64,000 nt of DNA from Bacteroidales bacterium (GCA_004557185.1 SFEP01000002.1:9115-73114); one strand, 5' to 3'; shown: positions 35,067 to 47,764, counted from the stretch's first letter. Notes: generated by a model from the sequence alone, not told the origin. Made by a program: numbers and translations.

Positions 35067-36677
35067 TCAGTTCACGCCGTGGCTGTCGGTTTGCGTTTGC
35101 GGTTTGCGCACCTGATCGGGGTCGTTGTTTTCGGTGTAATAGTAGTAGACGTAGGTGCCGAGCCAGTCCTTCTTGAGTTCGTGGCGCAGCGCGAGGCGGT
35201 CTTTCACATAGGGCTTGGCATCGAGCAGGAAGGCTCTGACTTGCGACTGGGCATACTGTGCCACCTGCGGGAACTCCTGCAACAGGGCGGGCTGCTTGAG
35301 GGACATGATGGCCAGGGCTTGCAGGACACAGGCGGGCAGACTCACCCCTTTTTGCTGCATGATGCGCACACGGGGCAGGAGGCTCTGCAGGTCCTTGGTG
35401 TAGAGGCAGGCGGCCACCGAGGTGATGAGGGTGGCGTCGGTGCCCTGCTGCAGGAGCAGGTTGTAGCCAAGGAAAGCAGGCGGCATGTAGTTTTGCTCAA
35501 AATTCTTTTCAAGCGGCAGGCGCGACATCACACGACGCAGGTCGTCGTTCTGCTGGAGCAGGGTGCTGTCGGCCAGCATGGCGCGATATTCCTGCACAAA
35601 CTTGTCCTCGCCGGGGTTCATGGCCACGAGGTCGAGGTATTTGTCACACAGTTCCCGTTCACCCGCCACGAGGGCGCAACGCACCATGAGTTTGAACGAC
35701 GAGAGGCTGGGGCCGTAGGTGACAACGCGGTCCATGGCGCAGCGGTAGGCGGCGTTAGTCAGTCCCGCGTAGAAGTTGCAGGGTGCAAGGAGGAGGTTGT
35801 ACTCATCGTTGCCGCCCAAGCTGTCGAGGCGTGCTTTGGGGAAATCGTAGGGAATGTCGAAGAGGCCGTCGAGCAACTGATCGGTCTGCAGCAGCGCGAT
35901 GGCGTGGTAAGCCGCCACGGTACGCGTGGGACGATCGGCCTGGCGTGCGGCTTCAATGATTTCATCCCAACGCTGCTCGTCGGCCAGGTTCTGCACCCGT
36001 GCGGTGAGCATTTCGTTGGCGTTGACGGTGCGCGCCGCCACGGTGGCACCCGCCACAAGGAGCAGGGTGAGGAGCAGGCCCAGAGGCTGCGCGGGGACGC
36101 TTGCGGCGGCCGGCCACTTGGCCAAACGCGCCACGAGGGCTGCCACGCCGGCCAGCAGGGCGGTGAGCAGCAGCACACCCACTGGAATGAGCACCACGAG
36201 CGACGGCTCAGACATGAAGTAGAGGTTGGTGCCGCGCACTATCATCCACGCCACGCAGCCTGCAGCCAGCACGTAACCCGTACCCCACCAGCGCGACGGC
36301 AAACGGAACAGGCGGTCGAAGGCCAGGGCTGTGAGCGTGAACACCAGTGAGAGGAATGCGCCGGCGCTGGCTGCCCAACGGCACACCAGCAGCAGATAGC
36401 GCCCCGCCCAGTAGAGGTAGCCGAAGGGGCTACTCACAATGTAATACATGGTGTCGGCCGACGACGACACGTAGCTCTCCTGCACGGCACGCACAAACAT
36501 GTCGCCGTAGACGAAGGTGAGAAAAAGGAACCACAGCAGGAAGCCACCGCCGTAGACGCACCAAGCCAAGGCGCGCCCTTGCAGCGAAAAGCGGGTGCGG
36601 CGTTTCGACTTCACATTGCTGGCTGCCGCAGCGCGTGGGGCTTGCGGTGCGGCGGATTTTTGTTGTTTCTTTGCCAC
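35067..36677 (-). CDS. DUF6057-family polytopic membrane protein
   Basis: A 536-residue inner-membrane protein. After a basic N-terminus there are about five transmembrane segments between residues ~35 and 215 (FLLWFLFLTFVYG, AGAFLSLVFTLTALAF, VLVLIPVGVLLLTALLAGVAALVA, LLLTLLLVAGATVAA). A large extracytoplasmic, TPR-like helical C-terminal half follows. This layout matches DUF6057, a Bacteroidales family of unknown function. It is paired with the CxxCH TolB-like lipoprotein gene downstream, so the two likely act together in the envelope. A good promoter lies at 36713-36743. Confidence 0.8.
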   Translation of the reverse strand: MAKKQQKSAAPQAPRAAAASNVKSKRRTRFSLQGRALAWCVYGGGFLLWFLFLTFVYGDMFVRAVQESYVSSSADTMYYIVSSPFGYLYWAGRYLLLVCRWAASAGAFLSLVFTLTALAFDRLFRLPSRWWGTGYVLAAGCVAWMIVRGTNLYFMSEPSLVVLIPVGVLLLTALLAGVAALVARLAKWPAAASVPAQPLGLLLTLLLVAGATVAARTVNANEMLTARVQNLADEQRWDEIIEAARQADRPTRTVAAYHAIALLQTDQLLDGLFDIPYDFPKARLDSLGGNDEYNLLLAPCNFYAGLTNAAYRCAMDRVVTYGPSLSSFKLMVRCALVAGERELCDKYLDLVAMNPGEDKFVQEYRAMLADSTLLQQNDDLRRVMSRLPLEKNFEQNYMPPAFLGYNLLLQQGTDATLITSVAACLYTKDLQSLLPRVRIMQQKGVSLPACVLQALAIMSLKQPALLQEFPQVAQYAQSQVRAFLLDAKPYVKDRLALRHELKKDWLGTYVYYYYTENNDPDQVRKPQTQTDSHGVN

Positions 36678-36712
36678 TGATTGGGTGTGTTTTTGTCGGC
36701 TGCAAAGTTAAT

Positions 36713-36743
36713 TATCCTTTTTGGCACAGCCAATGCGCAAGGT
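36713..36743 (-). promoter_or_regulatory. Promoter of the DUF6057-TolB gene pair
   Basis: On the minus strand, TTG (36741-36743) is followed after 20 bp by TAACTTTG (36713-36720), 36 bases before the ATG at 36677. Confidence 0.65.
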
Positions 36744-36813
36744 GCGGTTTTCGGAGAAGAGGCTTAGGCACAAAGGGCGCGTAGTGGCATTTTCCCCACC
36801 TTTTTTCACCTCA

Positions 36814-36885
36814 TTTTTACATCACACATGCGAGCCTCACAGGGGGATGAATGGCCCTGCGTGGCTCGCATGTGTGATGTAAAAA
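36814..36885. terminator. Very strong bidirectional hairpin after udk
   Basis: Perfect 23-bp arms run 36814-36836 (TTTTTACATCACACATGCG...) and 36863-36885, with T/A tracts at both outer edges. The loop is 26 bp and holds a small AGGG/CCCT stem. It follows the udk stop on the minus strand. Confidence 0.85.
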
Positions 36886-36927
36886 AAACGGAGGGTATGG
36901 AAGGGAGAGATGGGAAAACGCCTCCCC

Positions 36928-37554
36928 TTACTTCTGCAACCGCTGCTGCGTGAGGGCGGAGAGGATGTAGAGTTGCATCATGGCCACGGCGCGGGCGTTC
37001 TCGCCGCCGTTGGGGATGATGATGTCGGCATATTGCTTGGTGGGCTCGATGAACTCGTCGTGCATGGGTTTAAGCACGTTGCGGTATTTTGTCACCAGCA
37101 TTTCGAGCGGATGTCCGCGCTCTGCGGTGTCGCGCTCAATGACGCGGAGCAGACGTTCGTCAGGCCCTGCATCTACAAATATCTTGAGGTCCATCTGGTC
37201 GCGCAGACTTTTGTCGTAAAGCGTCATGATGCCCTCCACAATGATGACGTCGCGCGGCTCCACATGCACCGTTTCGGGCAAACGGGTGCAAGTGATGTAA
37301 GAATAGGTGGGTTGCTCAATGGAGCGCCCCGCCTTGAGTTCGGCTATCTGATGCGCCAAGAGCGGCCATTCGAAGGCGTCGGGGTGGTCGAAGTTGGTTT
37401 GCTTGCGCACCTCGAGGGGCAAATGGCTTTGGTCGTTGTAGTAGGAGTCCTGCGGTATGACGGCCACGATGTCGGCAGGCAGGGAGTCCAGAATTTTGCG
37501 CACCACGGTGGTTTTGCCCGAGCCGGTGCCGCCCGCTATACCAATGATAAGCAT
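36928..37554 (-). CDS. udk: Uridine kinase
   Basis: A 208-residue cytoplasmic kinase of the pyrimidine salvage pathway (uridine/cytidine to UMP/CMP). The P-loop is GGTGSGKT (residues 8-15). YYNDQSHLPLEVRKQTNFDHPDAFEW and IIVEGIMTLYD are typical Udk signatures, as is RLLRVIERDTAERGHPLE. The start at 37554 (MLIIGIAGG) gives the normal length; an upstream in-frame start at 37641 would add 29 unconserved residues. It is divergent from the HD-domain gene, with the two -7 elements 42 bp apart. Confidence 0.95.
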   Translation of the reverse strand: MLIIGIAGGTGSGKTTVVRKILDSLPADIVAVIPQDSYYNDQSHLPLEVRKQTNFDHPDAFEWPLLAHQIAELKAGRSIEQPTYSYITCTRLPETVHVEPRDVIIVEGIMTLYDKSLRDQMDLKIFVDAGPDERLLRVIERDTAERGHPLEMLVTKYRNVLKPMHDEFIEPTKQYADIIIPNGGENARAVAMMQLYILSALTQQRLQK

Positions 37555-37660
37555 GCCTTGTAAGGAGGGATGGAGGTGAATATGCTTGTGAGGATGCTGC
37601 TGCACGACCACGCCCTGAGTTGGCAGGGCGAGGTGCGGCATGCGTTGGGTTACCTATTTG

Positions 37661-37668
37661 CAAAGGTA
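37661..37668 (-). promoter_or_regulatory. -7 promoter element of udk
   Basis: The minus strand reads TACCTTTG, a perfect match. The predicted leader to the ATG at 37554 is ~100 bases. Confidence 0.6.
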
Positions 37669-37710
37669 ATTAAAATAGGTATAGGCAAAGCATATCCAAG
37701 GGGAAAGTTG

Positions 37711-37718
37711 TACCTTTG
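37711..37718 (+). promoter_or_regulatory. -7 promoter element of the HD-domain gene
   Basis: TACCTTTG lies 12 bases before the ATG at 37731. It overlaps the upstream in-frame ATG at 37716, which therefore cannot be the start. Confidence 0.65.
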
Positions 37719-37730
37719 CGGCCAAAATGT

Positions 37731-38285
37731 ATGGACGCTTTTGACATCATACTGAGATACTACCCACACGACGACGCGCTGCGCCGCCTGCTGCTGCACC
37801 ACAGCCGGCAGGTGATGCGGCGTGCCTTGCGCATTGCTGCGCGCCACCCCGAGTTGGGCATGGACCGCGCCTTCCTGGTGCAGGCCGCCCTGCTGCACGA
37901 TGTGGGCATCTTCATGACAAAAGCCCCAGGCATTCACTGCCACGGCACGCACCCCTACCTGCTGCACGGCTATCTGGGTGCCGAACTGCTGCGCTCGCAC
38001 GGCATGAACCGGCTGGCCAGGGTGTGCGAACGCCACACTGGCACGGGGCTGACGCCCGAGCAGATTGCCGCCCAGCAACTGCCGCTGCCGCCCGGCTCCT
38101 ACGTGCCCGAAACGCCCGAGGAGCAACTGCTGTGCTACGCCGACAAGTTCTACTCGAAGAGCCATCCCGAGAGGGAGCGCACCGTGGCGCAGACAGCCGT
38201 CAGCCTGGAAAAGTTCGGGCACGACGGCGTGGCCAAGTTCATGGCTTGGGCCGAAAGGTTTGAGCCCGAACTGCCGAAAGATTAA
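37731..38285 (+). CDS. HD-domain phosphohydrolase
   Basis: A 184-residue cytoplasmic protein. HD-domain metal ligands are visible as H-S-RQV, then AALLHDVGIF (the HD pair) and the downstream HGYLGAELL and CERHTGTGLTPE, the last typical of HDIG-type hydrolases. Likely substrates are nucleotides or phosphate esters; the exact one is unknown. The start at 37731 (MDAFDIILRYYP) is preferred because the ATG at 37716 sits inside the -7 element. It is followed 69 bp later by lptD. Confidence 0.88.
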   Translation: MDAFDIILRYYPHDDALRRLLLHHSRQVMRRALRIAARHPELGMDRAFLVQAALLHDVGIFMTKAPGIHCHGTHPYLLHGYLGAELLRSHGMNRLARVCERHTGTGLTPEQIAAQQLPLPPGSYVPETPEEQLLCYADKFYSKSHPERERTVAQTAVSLEKFGHDGVAKFMAWAERFEPELPKD

Positions 38286-38354
38286 GGGGCTCTCAGGCTG
38301 AAACGCCTCACACACGGTTCTTAGCATTTTCTCCAAAAAACTTTCTCTATTTCC

Positions 38355-41195
38355 TTGCGAACACCCATTCTACTCACGCTGTGCACGCTCTGCGCCACGC
38401 TGGCCCTGGGGGCTGCGGGCACGGGCTGGCATCATGGTGCCCCGATGCGGGGGTACGGCGCCACCGACTCGCTGCCCGACTCGGTGACGGCTGGGGTGCT
38501 CGTTCCCGACACGGCGGCCAGCACCGACTCCGCCCCACCCCGACACTTGGCCACAGCCGACTCGCTGACCACCGACTCGCTGCCAGCCGACACCACGCGC
38601 CACGACTCGGTGAAGGTGCGCAAACCGGGCATCGACACGGTGGTAGAATATGAAGCGGCTGACTCCATTGTCTACGACGCCGCCACCGGCTTTGCCCACC
38701 TCTACGGCAAGGCCCGCGTGCAATACCTGGACATGACGCTCAACGCAGCCCACATCGTGATGAACCTCGACAGCAACATGGTGCACGCCGAGGGACGCCG
38801 CGACTCAGCCAACGCCGCACCCGTCGACCCGCCCGTCTACCACCAGGGGCAGGACGAATACAAGAGCGAGCGCATGTCGTTCAACTTCAAAACGAAGAAG
38901 GGCTTCATCACCAACGTCTACACAGCACAGGGCAACGGCTTCATGCAGAGCGAGGAGTCGAAGCGCACCGACGACGGCACCCTCTACCTGCAGCATGCCA
39001 AATACACCACCTGCGATGCGGAGCACCCGCACTTCTACCTGAAACTCTCGCGGGCCAAGGTGAGGCCGGGCAAGGAGGCCTTCTTCGGGCCCGCCCATCT
39101 GGTGGTGGAGGACGTGCCCCTGCCGCTGGCCATTCCTTACGGTTTCTTCCCCTTCAACAAGAAATACTCCTCGGGCTTCATCATGCCCTCGTATGGCGAC
39201 GAAACGGCTCGCGGCTTCTATCTGCGCGACGGCGGCTACTACTTTGCCATCAGCGACTACATGGACTGCAAACTGCTGGGCGAAATCTACACCAAGGGGT
39301 CGTGGGGCGTGAGTGCTGAAACCAACTACAACAAGCGCTACAAGTACAACGGCAACATCTACTTCAGCTACCTGCGCACCGTGGAGGGTGAAAAGAACAT
39401 GCCCGACTACGCCGTGACCAAGAGCATGAAAATACAGTGGACGCACACCAAAAGTTCGAAGGCCAACCCCAACACGAGTTTCTCGGCACGCGTCAACTTT
39501 GCCTCCGAAAACTATGAGCGCAAGAACCTGGAAAGCATGTACAACCCGCTTTCCTACACACAGAGCACCCGTGCCAGTTCGGTGAGCTTCAGCCACACCT
39601 TCCCCAACATTGGCCTCACCATTTCGGGGTCTACCAACCTGACGCAGAACATGCGCGACTCCTCGATAGCCGTCACCCTGCCCGACCTCAGCATTTCACT
39701 CTCGCGCTTCTACCCCTTCCGCCGCAAGCACCAGGTGGGCAAGGAGCGATGGTATGAAAAGATTTCGATGTCGTACACGGGACAACTCTCAAACAGCATC
39801 ACCACCAAGGAGAACCGCCTCTTCAAGTCGAACCTCATCAAGGACTGGAACAACGGTTTCCAGCACCGCATACCCATCGACGCCACCTTCCAGCTCTTCA
39901 AGTACATCAACATCTCGCCCACCTTCAACTTCCGCGACATCATGTACGCCAAGCGCGTCAACCGTTCTTGGAACCGCGAACTGCAGCAGGAGCTCCGCGA
40001 CACCGTCTACGGCTTCTACAACCTGTACGACTGGAACGTGGGCGTCACGATGAACACCACGGTCTACGCTTTCTACAAGCCGTGGAAGAAACTCTTCGGC
40101 TCGAAAATCATAGCCATACGCCACGTGCTCAAGCCCTCAGTGAGCGTGAGCTATGCGCCCGACTTCACCTCCTCGCGCTACGGTTACACCAAATATTACG
40201 ACAAAATTGACGAGCAGGGGCAAGTGACCAAGGTGAAATACTCACCCTACCAAGGCGCACTCTACGGCTACCCCTCGGGCACCACGCAGGGCCTCATCAG
40301 CATGTCGCTCTCCAACAACGTGGAAATGAAGGTGCGCAGCGACCGCGACAGCACGGGCGAACGAAAAATATCGCTCATCGACGAACTCAGCGCCAACATC
40401 TCCTACAACATGGCGGCCAAAACGCAGCCTTGGAGCAACCTGAGCACTCGCATACGTCTGAAACTGACCAAGAGCTACACCTTCTCCATGGCCGCCGTCT
40501 TCGCCACCTACGCCTACAAGTTCAACGAGCAAGGACAGGTCGTCACCTCCGACCGCACCGAGTGGAGCTACGGCCGCTTCGGCCGCTTTCAGGGCATGAG
40601 CCAGAACCTATCCTACACCTTCGACAACAAGACGTTCAGCAAAATCAAAGCCTTCTTCAAGGGCGAGCGCAAACTCACCGACAGCAGCACCGACGACACC
40701 GACGACACCGACGACACCTCGCTCGAAGAGGCCAACGTCGACCCCGACCTGCTCAACGCCCGACAAGGGGGCAAGAAAACCAAAAAGGAAAAGGCACAGA
40801 CCGATGCCGACGGCTACATGCAGTTCACCCTGCCGTGGTCGCTCACACTGTCGTATGGCATCACCATGGCCGAGGACCGCTCACGGGCCATCAACGTACG
40901 CCGCATGCGCTACCCCTTCTCCTTCACGCAAAACCTCAACGCCTCGGGCTTCATACGCATTTCCGACGGCTGGAACATCTCCGTGGCCTCGGGCTACGAC
41001 TTCGAGGCCCACAAGGTGTCGATGACCACCATGTCGCTCTCGCGCGACCTCCACTGCTTCGAAATGTCGGCCTCCGTAGTGCTCCGTCCCTACTCTTCGT
41101 TCAACTTCACCTTCAGAGCCCGCGCCTCTGAGTTGGCCGACGCCCTCAAGTGGGACAAGCGCAGTGCCTACTCCTCCAACATCGAGTGGTACTAA
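38355..41195 (+). CDS. lptD: LPS-assembly outer-membrane protein LptD (TTG start)
   Basis: A 946-residue translocon that inserts lipopolysaccharide into the outer leaflet. The only sensible initiator is TTG at 38355, because the frame upstream contains a stop at 38322 and no ATG or GTG. It gives a good signal peptide (MRTPILLTLCTLCATLALG). A Thr/Asp/Ser-rich linker follows, then the OstA/LptA-like jellyroll (~residues 95-230: IVYDAATGFAHLYGKARVQYLD...). The C-terminal barrel follows, with PYGFFPFNKKYSSGFIMPSYGDE. An acidic loop near residue 780 comes from a 9-bp tandem repeat (encoding DDT). The partner LptC is encoded at 5491-6153. Confidence 0.9.
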   Translation: MRTPILLTLCTLCATLALGAAGTGWHHGAPMRGYGATDSLPDSVTAGVLVPDTAASTDSAPPRHLATADSLTTDSLPADTTRHDSVKVRKPGIDTVVEYEAADSIVYDAATGFAHLYGKARVQYLDMTLNAAHIVMNLDSNMVHAEGRRDSANAAPVDPPVYHQGQDEYKSERMSFNFKTKKGFITNVYTAQGNGFMQSEESKRTDDGTLYLQHAKYTTCDAEHPHFYLKLSRAKVRPGKEAFFGPAHLVVEDVPLPLAIPYGFFPFNKKYSSGFIMPSYGDETARGFYLRDGGYYFAISDYMDCKLLGEIYTKGSWGVSAETNYNKRYKYNGNIYFSYLRTVEGEKNMPDYAVTKSMKIQWTHTKSSKANPNTSFSARVNFASENYERKNLESMYNPLSYTQSTRASSVSFSHTFPNIGLTISGSTNLTQNMRDSSIAVTLPDLSISLSRFYPFRRKHQVGKERWYEKISMSYTGQLSNSITTKENRLFKSNLIKDWNNGFQHRIPIDATFQLFKYINISPTFNFRDIMYAKRVNRSWNRELQQELRDTVYGFYNLYDWNVGVTMNTTVYAFYKPWKKLFGSKIIAIRHVLKPSVSVSYAPDFTSSRYGYTKYYDKIDEQGQVTKVKYSPYQGALYGYPSGTTQGLISMSLSNNVEMKVRSDRDSTGERKISLIDELSANISYNMAAKTQPWSNLSTRIRLKLTKSYTFSMAAVFATYAYKFNEQGQVVTSDRTEWSYGRFGRFQGMSQNLSYTFDNKTFSKIKAFFKGERKLTDSSTDDTDDTDDTSLEEANVDPDLLNARQGGKKTKKEKAQTDADGYMQFTLPWSLTLSYGITMAEDRSRAINVRRMRYPFSFTQNLNASGFIRISDGWNISVASGYDFEAHKVSMTTMSLSRDLHCFEMSASVVLRPYSSFNFTFRARASELADALKWDKRSAYSSNIEWY

Positions 41196-41336
41196 GCCCG
41201 CCACCCCCTATATATATAATAAGGAGTGGGCAACCCGCCTCAGCACCGACAGCCCGCTCCCCGCGGGCAGCACCCTCCACGCAAGTCTATCCATTCTTTT
41301 TATCATACCAAACGAATCACCTCAAATACCTTACAC

Positions 41337-42050
41337 ATGAAAAAGTTCTTTCTTGCAGCCGCAGCCGTTCTATGCACATGCTACGCTTGCAGCGATGGCA
41401 GCAACGAGTTTCACTCCACCTACTTCTACCCCCAAAACGCAAGGGGTATTGAAACCTATGCCGACCAAATTCTCGACTCCGTGAAGGTCGTGAGCTACGA
41501 CTCCTGGACGCACAAGAACACGGCCGACTGGGTTGAGGTAGTCACACTGGCCGACGGCAAGCGCCAGGTCAACGACATCGCCGTCACCGTGCCCGCAGGC
41601 TACTATTCCTTCACGCGCCTCGACTTCAACATGCAGCCCAACACCACGGGCGAAATCCGCTACACGCCCATTCAGGTGACAAGCAGTTTCGAGAAAATCG
41701 GCACCGTAGCCACCATACTCACGCAATACCCCTTCCTCAACATTGCGCAGCCCGCTGTCGAGCAGAATGCCGTCACCAAGGCTTTCGAGTTCAAGCTCAG
41801 CCTGGCTGCCACGCAAACCGAGAGCCGCATCGTGTTCACGCCCTACGCTGGCGATGCCACACTCACCTCGTCGGCCTCGTGGCTCGTGCCCGAAAAGACG
41901 ACCGACTTTGAGCAGTATGCCAAGCAGACGGTGACCCTCCAAATCGAGAAAAACGAGACCGAGACGCCCCGCACGGCCACGCTCACCCTCACCTCGCGCG
42001 GCATCAGCAACGTCATCACCGTGACGCAGTCCGCAGGCAAAGCCGAATAA
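41337..42050 (+). CDS. Lipoprotein with BACON-like C-terminal domain
   Basis: A 237-residue exported protein. The start at 41337 (MKKFFLAAAAVLCTCYACSDG) gives a lipoprotein signal with a Cys at residue 18. The C-terminal ~90 residues (SRIVFTPYAGDATLTSSASWLVP through TATLTLTSRGISNVITVTQSAG) match the BACON fold. BACON is a Bacteroidetes carbohydrate- or mucin-associated beta domain. The N-terminal half is unrecognised. It lies 141 bp after lptD on the same strand and may share its transcript. Function unknown. Confidence 0.75.
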   Translation: MKKFFLAAAAVLCTCYACSDGSNEFHSTYFYPQNARGIETYADQILDSVKVVSYDSWTHKNTADWVEVVTLADGKRQVNDIAVTVPAGYYSFTRLDFNMQPNTTGEIRYTPIQVTSSFEKIGTVATILTQYPFLNIAQPAVEQNAVTKAFEFKLSLAATQTESRIVFTPYAGDATLTSSASWLVPEKTTDFEQYAKQTVTLQIEKNETETPRTATLTLTSRGISNVITVTQSAGKAE

Positions 42051-42137
42051 GGCTGAGCCACGCATAGAGCAAAGGCAAGCCGCGCACCATCCCCGCAAAA
42101 TGTGGTGGGTGGGAGGTATTATTCAAAAATATTGTCG

Positions 42138-42145
42138 TACCTTCG
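42138..42145 (+). promoter_or_regulatory. -7 promoter element of tRNA-Arg
   Basis: TACCTTCG matches TAnnTTTG at all but one position, 32 bases before the tRNA. Confidence 0.5.
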
Positions 42146-42177
42146 CGGCTGACTTCGGAAAGGGCACGTCCTTTCCT

Positions 42178-42254
42178 GGCCCCGTAGCTTAGCTGAATAG
42201 AGCGTCAGATTCCGGTTCTGAAGGTCTTGGGTTTGAATCCCAACGGGGTCACCA
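42178..42254 (+). tRNA. tRNA-Arg (anticodon CCG)
   Basis: A complete cloverleaf. The acceptor stem is GGCCCCG/CGGGGTC (one G-U) and the D-arm is GCTTAGCTGAATAGAGC. The anticodon stem is TCAGA/TCTGA with loop TTCCGGT (anticodon CCG, reading CGG). The T-arm is TTGGG-TTTGAAT-CCCAA. The 3' CCA is encoded. A terminator follows immediately (42260-42293). Confidence 0.97.
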
Positions 42255-42259
42255 CCACC

Positions 42260-42293
42260 AACCTGCAAGCACACCTTGCAGGTTTTCTTTTTT
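42260..42293 (+). terminator. Rho-independent terminator after tRNA-Arg
   Basis: AACCTGCAAG (42260-42269) pairs perfectly with CTTGCAGGTT (42275-42284), followed by TTCTTTTTT. Confidence 0.9.
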
Positions 42294-42312
42294 CACTTGA
42301 AAGCCCTACGCC

Positions 42313-43101
42313 ATGAACAGCACCTCCCTACCCCTCACCTCCCCCGCCACCTCCCTGCGCGTGGCGCTGCTGCAGCTCGACACCGCCTGGATGCAGGCCG
42401 AGGCCAACATCGCCCAGGCCGAACGCCTCATGACCGAGGTGGAGGCCGCCGACCTTTACATTCTGCCCGAAATGTGGGCCACGGGCTTCACCATGTCGCC
42501 CGACGAACTTACACGCCGCGAGAGCGACAAGGCGGCCCGCTGGATGCAACACACGGCCACTTGCCGCCAATGCGCCGTGATGGGGTCGCTGCCCGTGTGC
42601 GAGGCCGATGGCCACACTTGGCACAACCGTCTGCTGTGCTGCCTGCCCGACGGCAGCACCACGCACTACGACAAGCGCCACCTCTTTGCCTACAGCGGCG
42701 AGCACACACATTACGCAGCCGGCCACGAAGCCGTACAAGTGCAGCTGCACGGCCTCACGCTGCAAGTGCAGATATGCTTCGACCTGCGTTTCCCCGAAAC
42801 GTCGCGCAACACGCTGGCCGCCCCTTACGACGTGCTCATCTACGTGGCCAACTGGCCCACTTCACGCATTGCGGCATGGACCGCCCTGCTGCAGGCACGG
42901 GCCATCGAAAACCAGGCGCTCACACTGGGCGTCAACCGCACGGGGACCGACCCCGCCTGCACCTATCCTGGCTGCTCCGCTGCCTTCGATGCCTACGGCC
43001 GCACCCTCTGTTCGCTCGACAACAAAGCCCAGGCTCGCCTGCTCTGCATCGACCTCAGCCGCCAGCACCACTTGCGCCAAGTCTTTCCCGTACTGCGCTA
43101 A
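42313..43101 (+). CDS. Nitrilase-superfamily amidohydrolase (omega-amidase-like)
   Basis: A 262-residue cytoplasmic C-N hydrolase. The catalytic triad is visible: Glu53 in LPEMW, Lys121 in YDKRHLF and Cys155 in QICFDLRFPE. The pattern THYDKRHLFAYSGEH places it with the YafV/Nit2-type omega-amidases that hydrolyse 2-oxoglutaramate or 2-oxosuccinamate. It lies between tRNA-Arg and a hairpin at 43121-43140. No promoter of its own is evident. Confidence 0.9.
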   Translation: MNSTSLPLTSPATSLRVALLQLDTAWMQAEANIAQAERLMTEVEAADLYILPEMWATGFTMSPDELTRRESDKAARWMQHTATCRQCAVMGSLPVCEADGHTWHNRLLCCLPDGSTTHYDKRHLFAYSGEHTHYAAGHEAVQVQLHGLTLQVQICFDLRFPETSRNTLAAPYDVLIYVANWPTSRIAAWTALLQARAIENQALTLGVNRTGTDPACTYPGCSAAFDAYGRTLCSLDNKAQARLLCIDLSRQHHLRQVFPVLR

Positions 43102-43120
43102 CCGCACCCCCTCGGCACCC

Positions 43121-43140
43121 CAGCCCGTCACCACGGGCTG
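43121..43140 (+). terminator. Short hairpin after the nitrilase gene
   Basis: CAGCCCGT (43121-43128) pairs with ACGGGCTG (43133-43140). There is no T-tract, so this is a weak call. Confidence 0.4.
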
Positions 43141-43411
43141 CATGTACTTGTCAACGCACGCCACGCCGTTTTTTCCCTGCCTCATAAGTGGCGAAACCAC
43201 GCCGGCGCCACGAAGTAGCAGCCTTGCTGCCCCGCCGCGAAACGAGCTAAGGAGCAAAAGGACAGGCTTATGCAAGAGGCGGCCGAGGAGGGCGGCGAGG
43301 CATAAGCCAAAACGTAATTCGATAACCAAGCAATTGGTCGTGTAAACAGGCCGCCGCGGGAACTTTCTTCCACGGCATCCATTTACGGCGGGGCGGCTGA
43401 GAGGTGAAACG

Positions 43412-43485
43412 GGGTGCTACGTAAAAAATATCACGTCGTACGTAAAAAAAATCACGTCGTACGTAAACTTTTTTACGTAGCATCT
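43412..43485. repeat. Inverted-repeat element with internal 21-bp direct repeats (family C, copy 2)
   Basis: Arms TGCTACGTAAAAAA (43415-43428) and its complement (43469-43482) are perfect over 14 bp. Two direct repeats of ACGTCGTACGTAA start at 43433 and 43454, 21 bp apart. It differs from the copy at 18637 mainly by TTCG to TACG changes in both internal repeats. Confidence 0.9.
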
Positions 43486-43576
43486 ATTTTTCTCAACCCC
43501 CGTTCCCCTCGCCACCACGACGCTGCGCCGATGACGACCGAGCGCCCCACATATTCACTACAATGAACTACGAAAC

Positions 43577-43664
43577 CAACCTTTTCGTCAAGCCAAATGA
43601 GCAACGCCAAAGCCGAGAGGATTTGAGCGATGCCATGGCGAGAAAAGGTCGGATGAAATCCAAC
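43577..43664. repeat. 84-bp repeat (family B, copy 3)
   Basis: A single 84-bp unit (43577-43660) plus the terminal CAAC. It is nearly identical to the tandem pair at 2813-2984, about 41 kb away. Its end is four bases from the -7 element TACCTTTG at 43668. Confidence 0.92.
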
Positions 43665-43667
43665 CTA

Positions 43668-43675
43668 TACCTTTG
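43668..43675 (+). promoter_or_regulatory. -7 promoter element of the beta-galactosidase gene
   Basis: TACCTTTG is a perfect match, 178 bases before the ATG at 43854. The -33 position falls inside the family B repeat. Confidence 0.55.
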
Positions 43676-43700
43676 TCGCAAATGCGGCCGCATTTGGTGA

Positions 43701-47744
<4,044 letters not shown>

Positions 47745-47764
47745 CAGCCCTCCCACCCTCCTCC

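Larger units (their letters stand above)
43141..43667. other. Long intergenic region before the beta-galactosidase gene
   Basis: No supported gene. It contains a single family D-like unit (43359-43381), the second family C element (43412-43485) and the third 84-bp repeat (43577-43664). The repeat abuts the gene's promoter. 43141-43358 shows nothing recognisable. Confidence 0.7.

Noticed and set aside
43182..43483. Short minus-strand frames translating the family C element
   Set aside because: They consist of low-complexity peptides from the inverted repeat (RRDFFYVRRDIFYV type) with no independent support.
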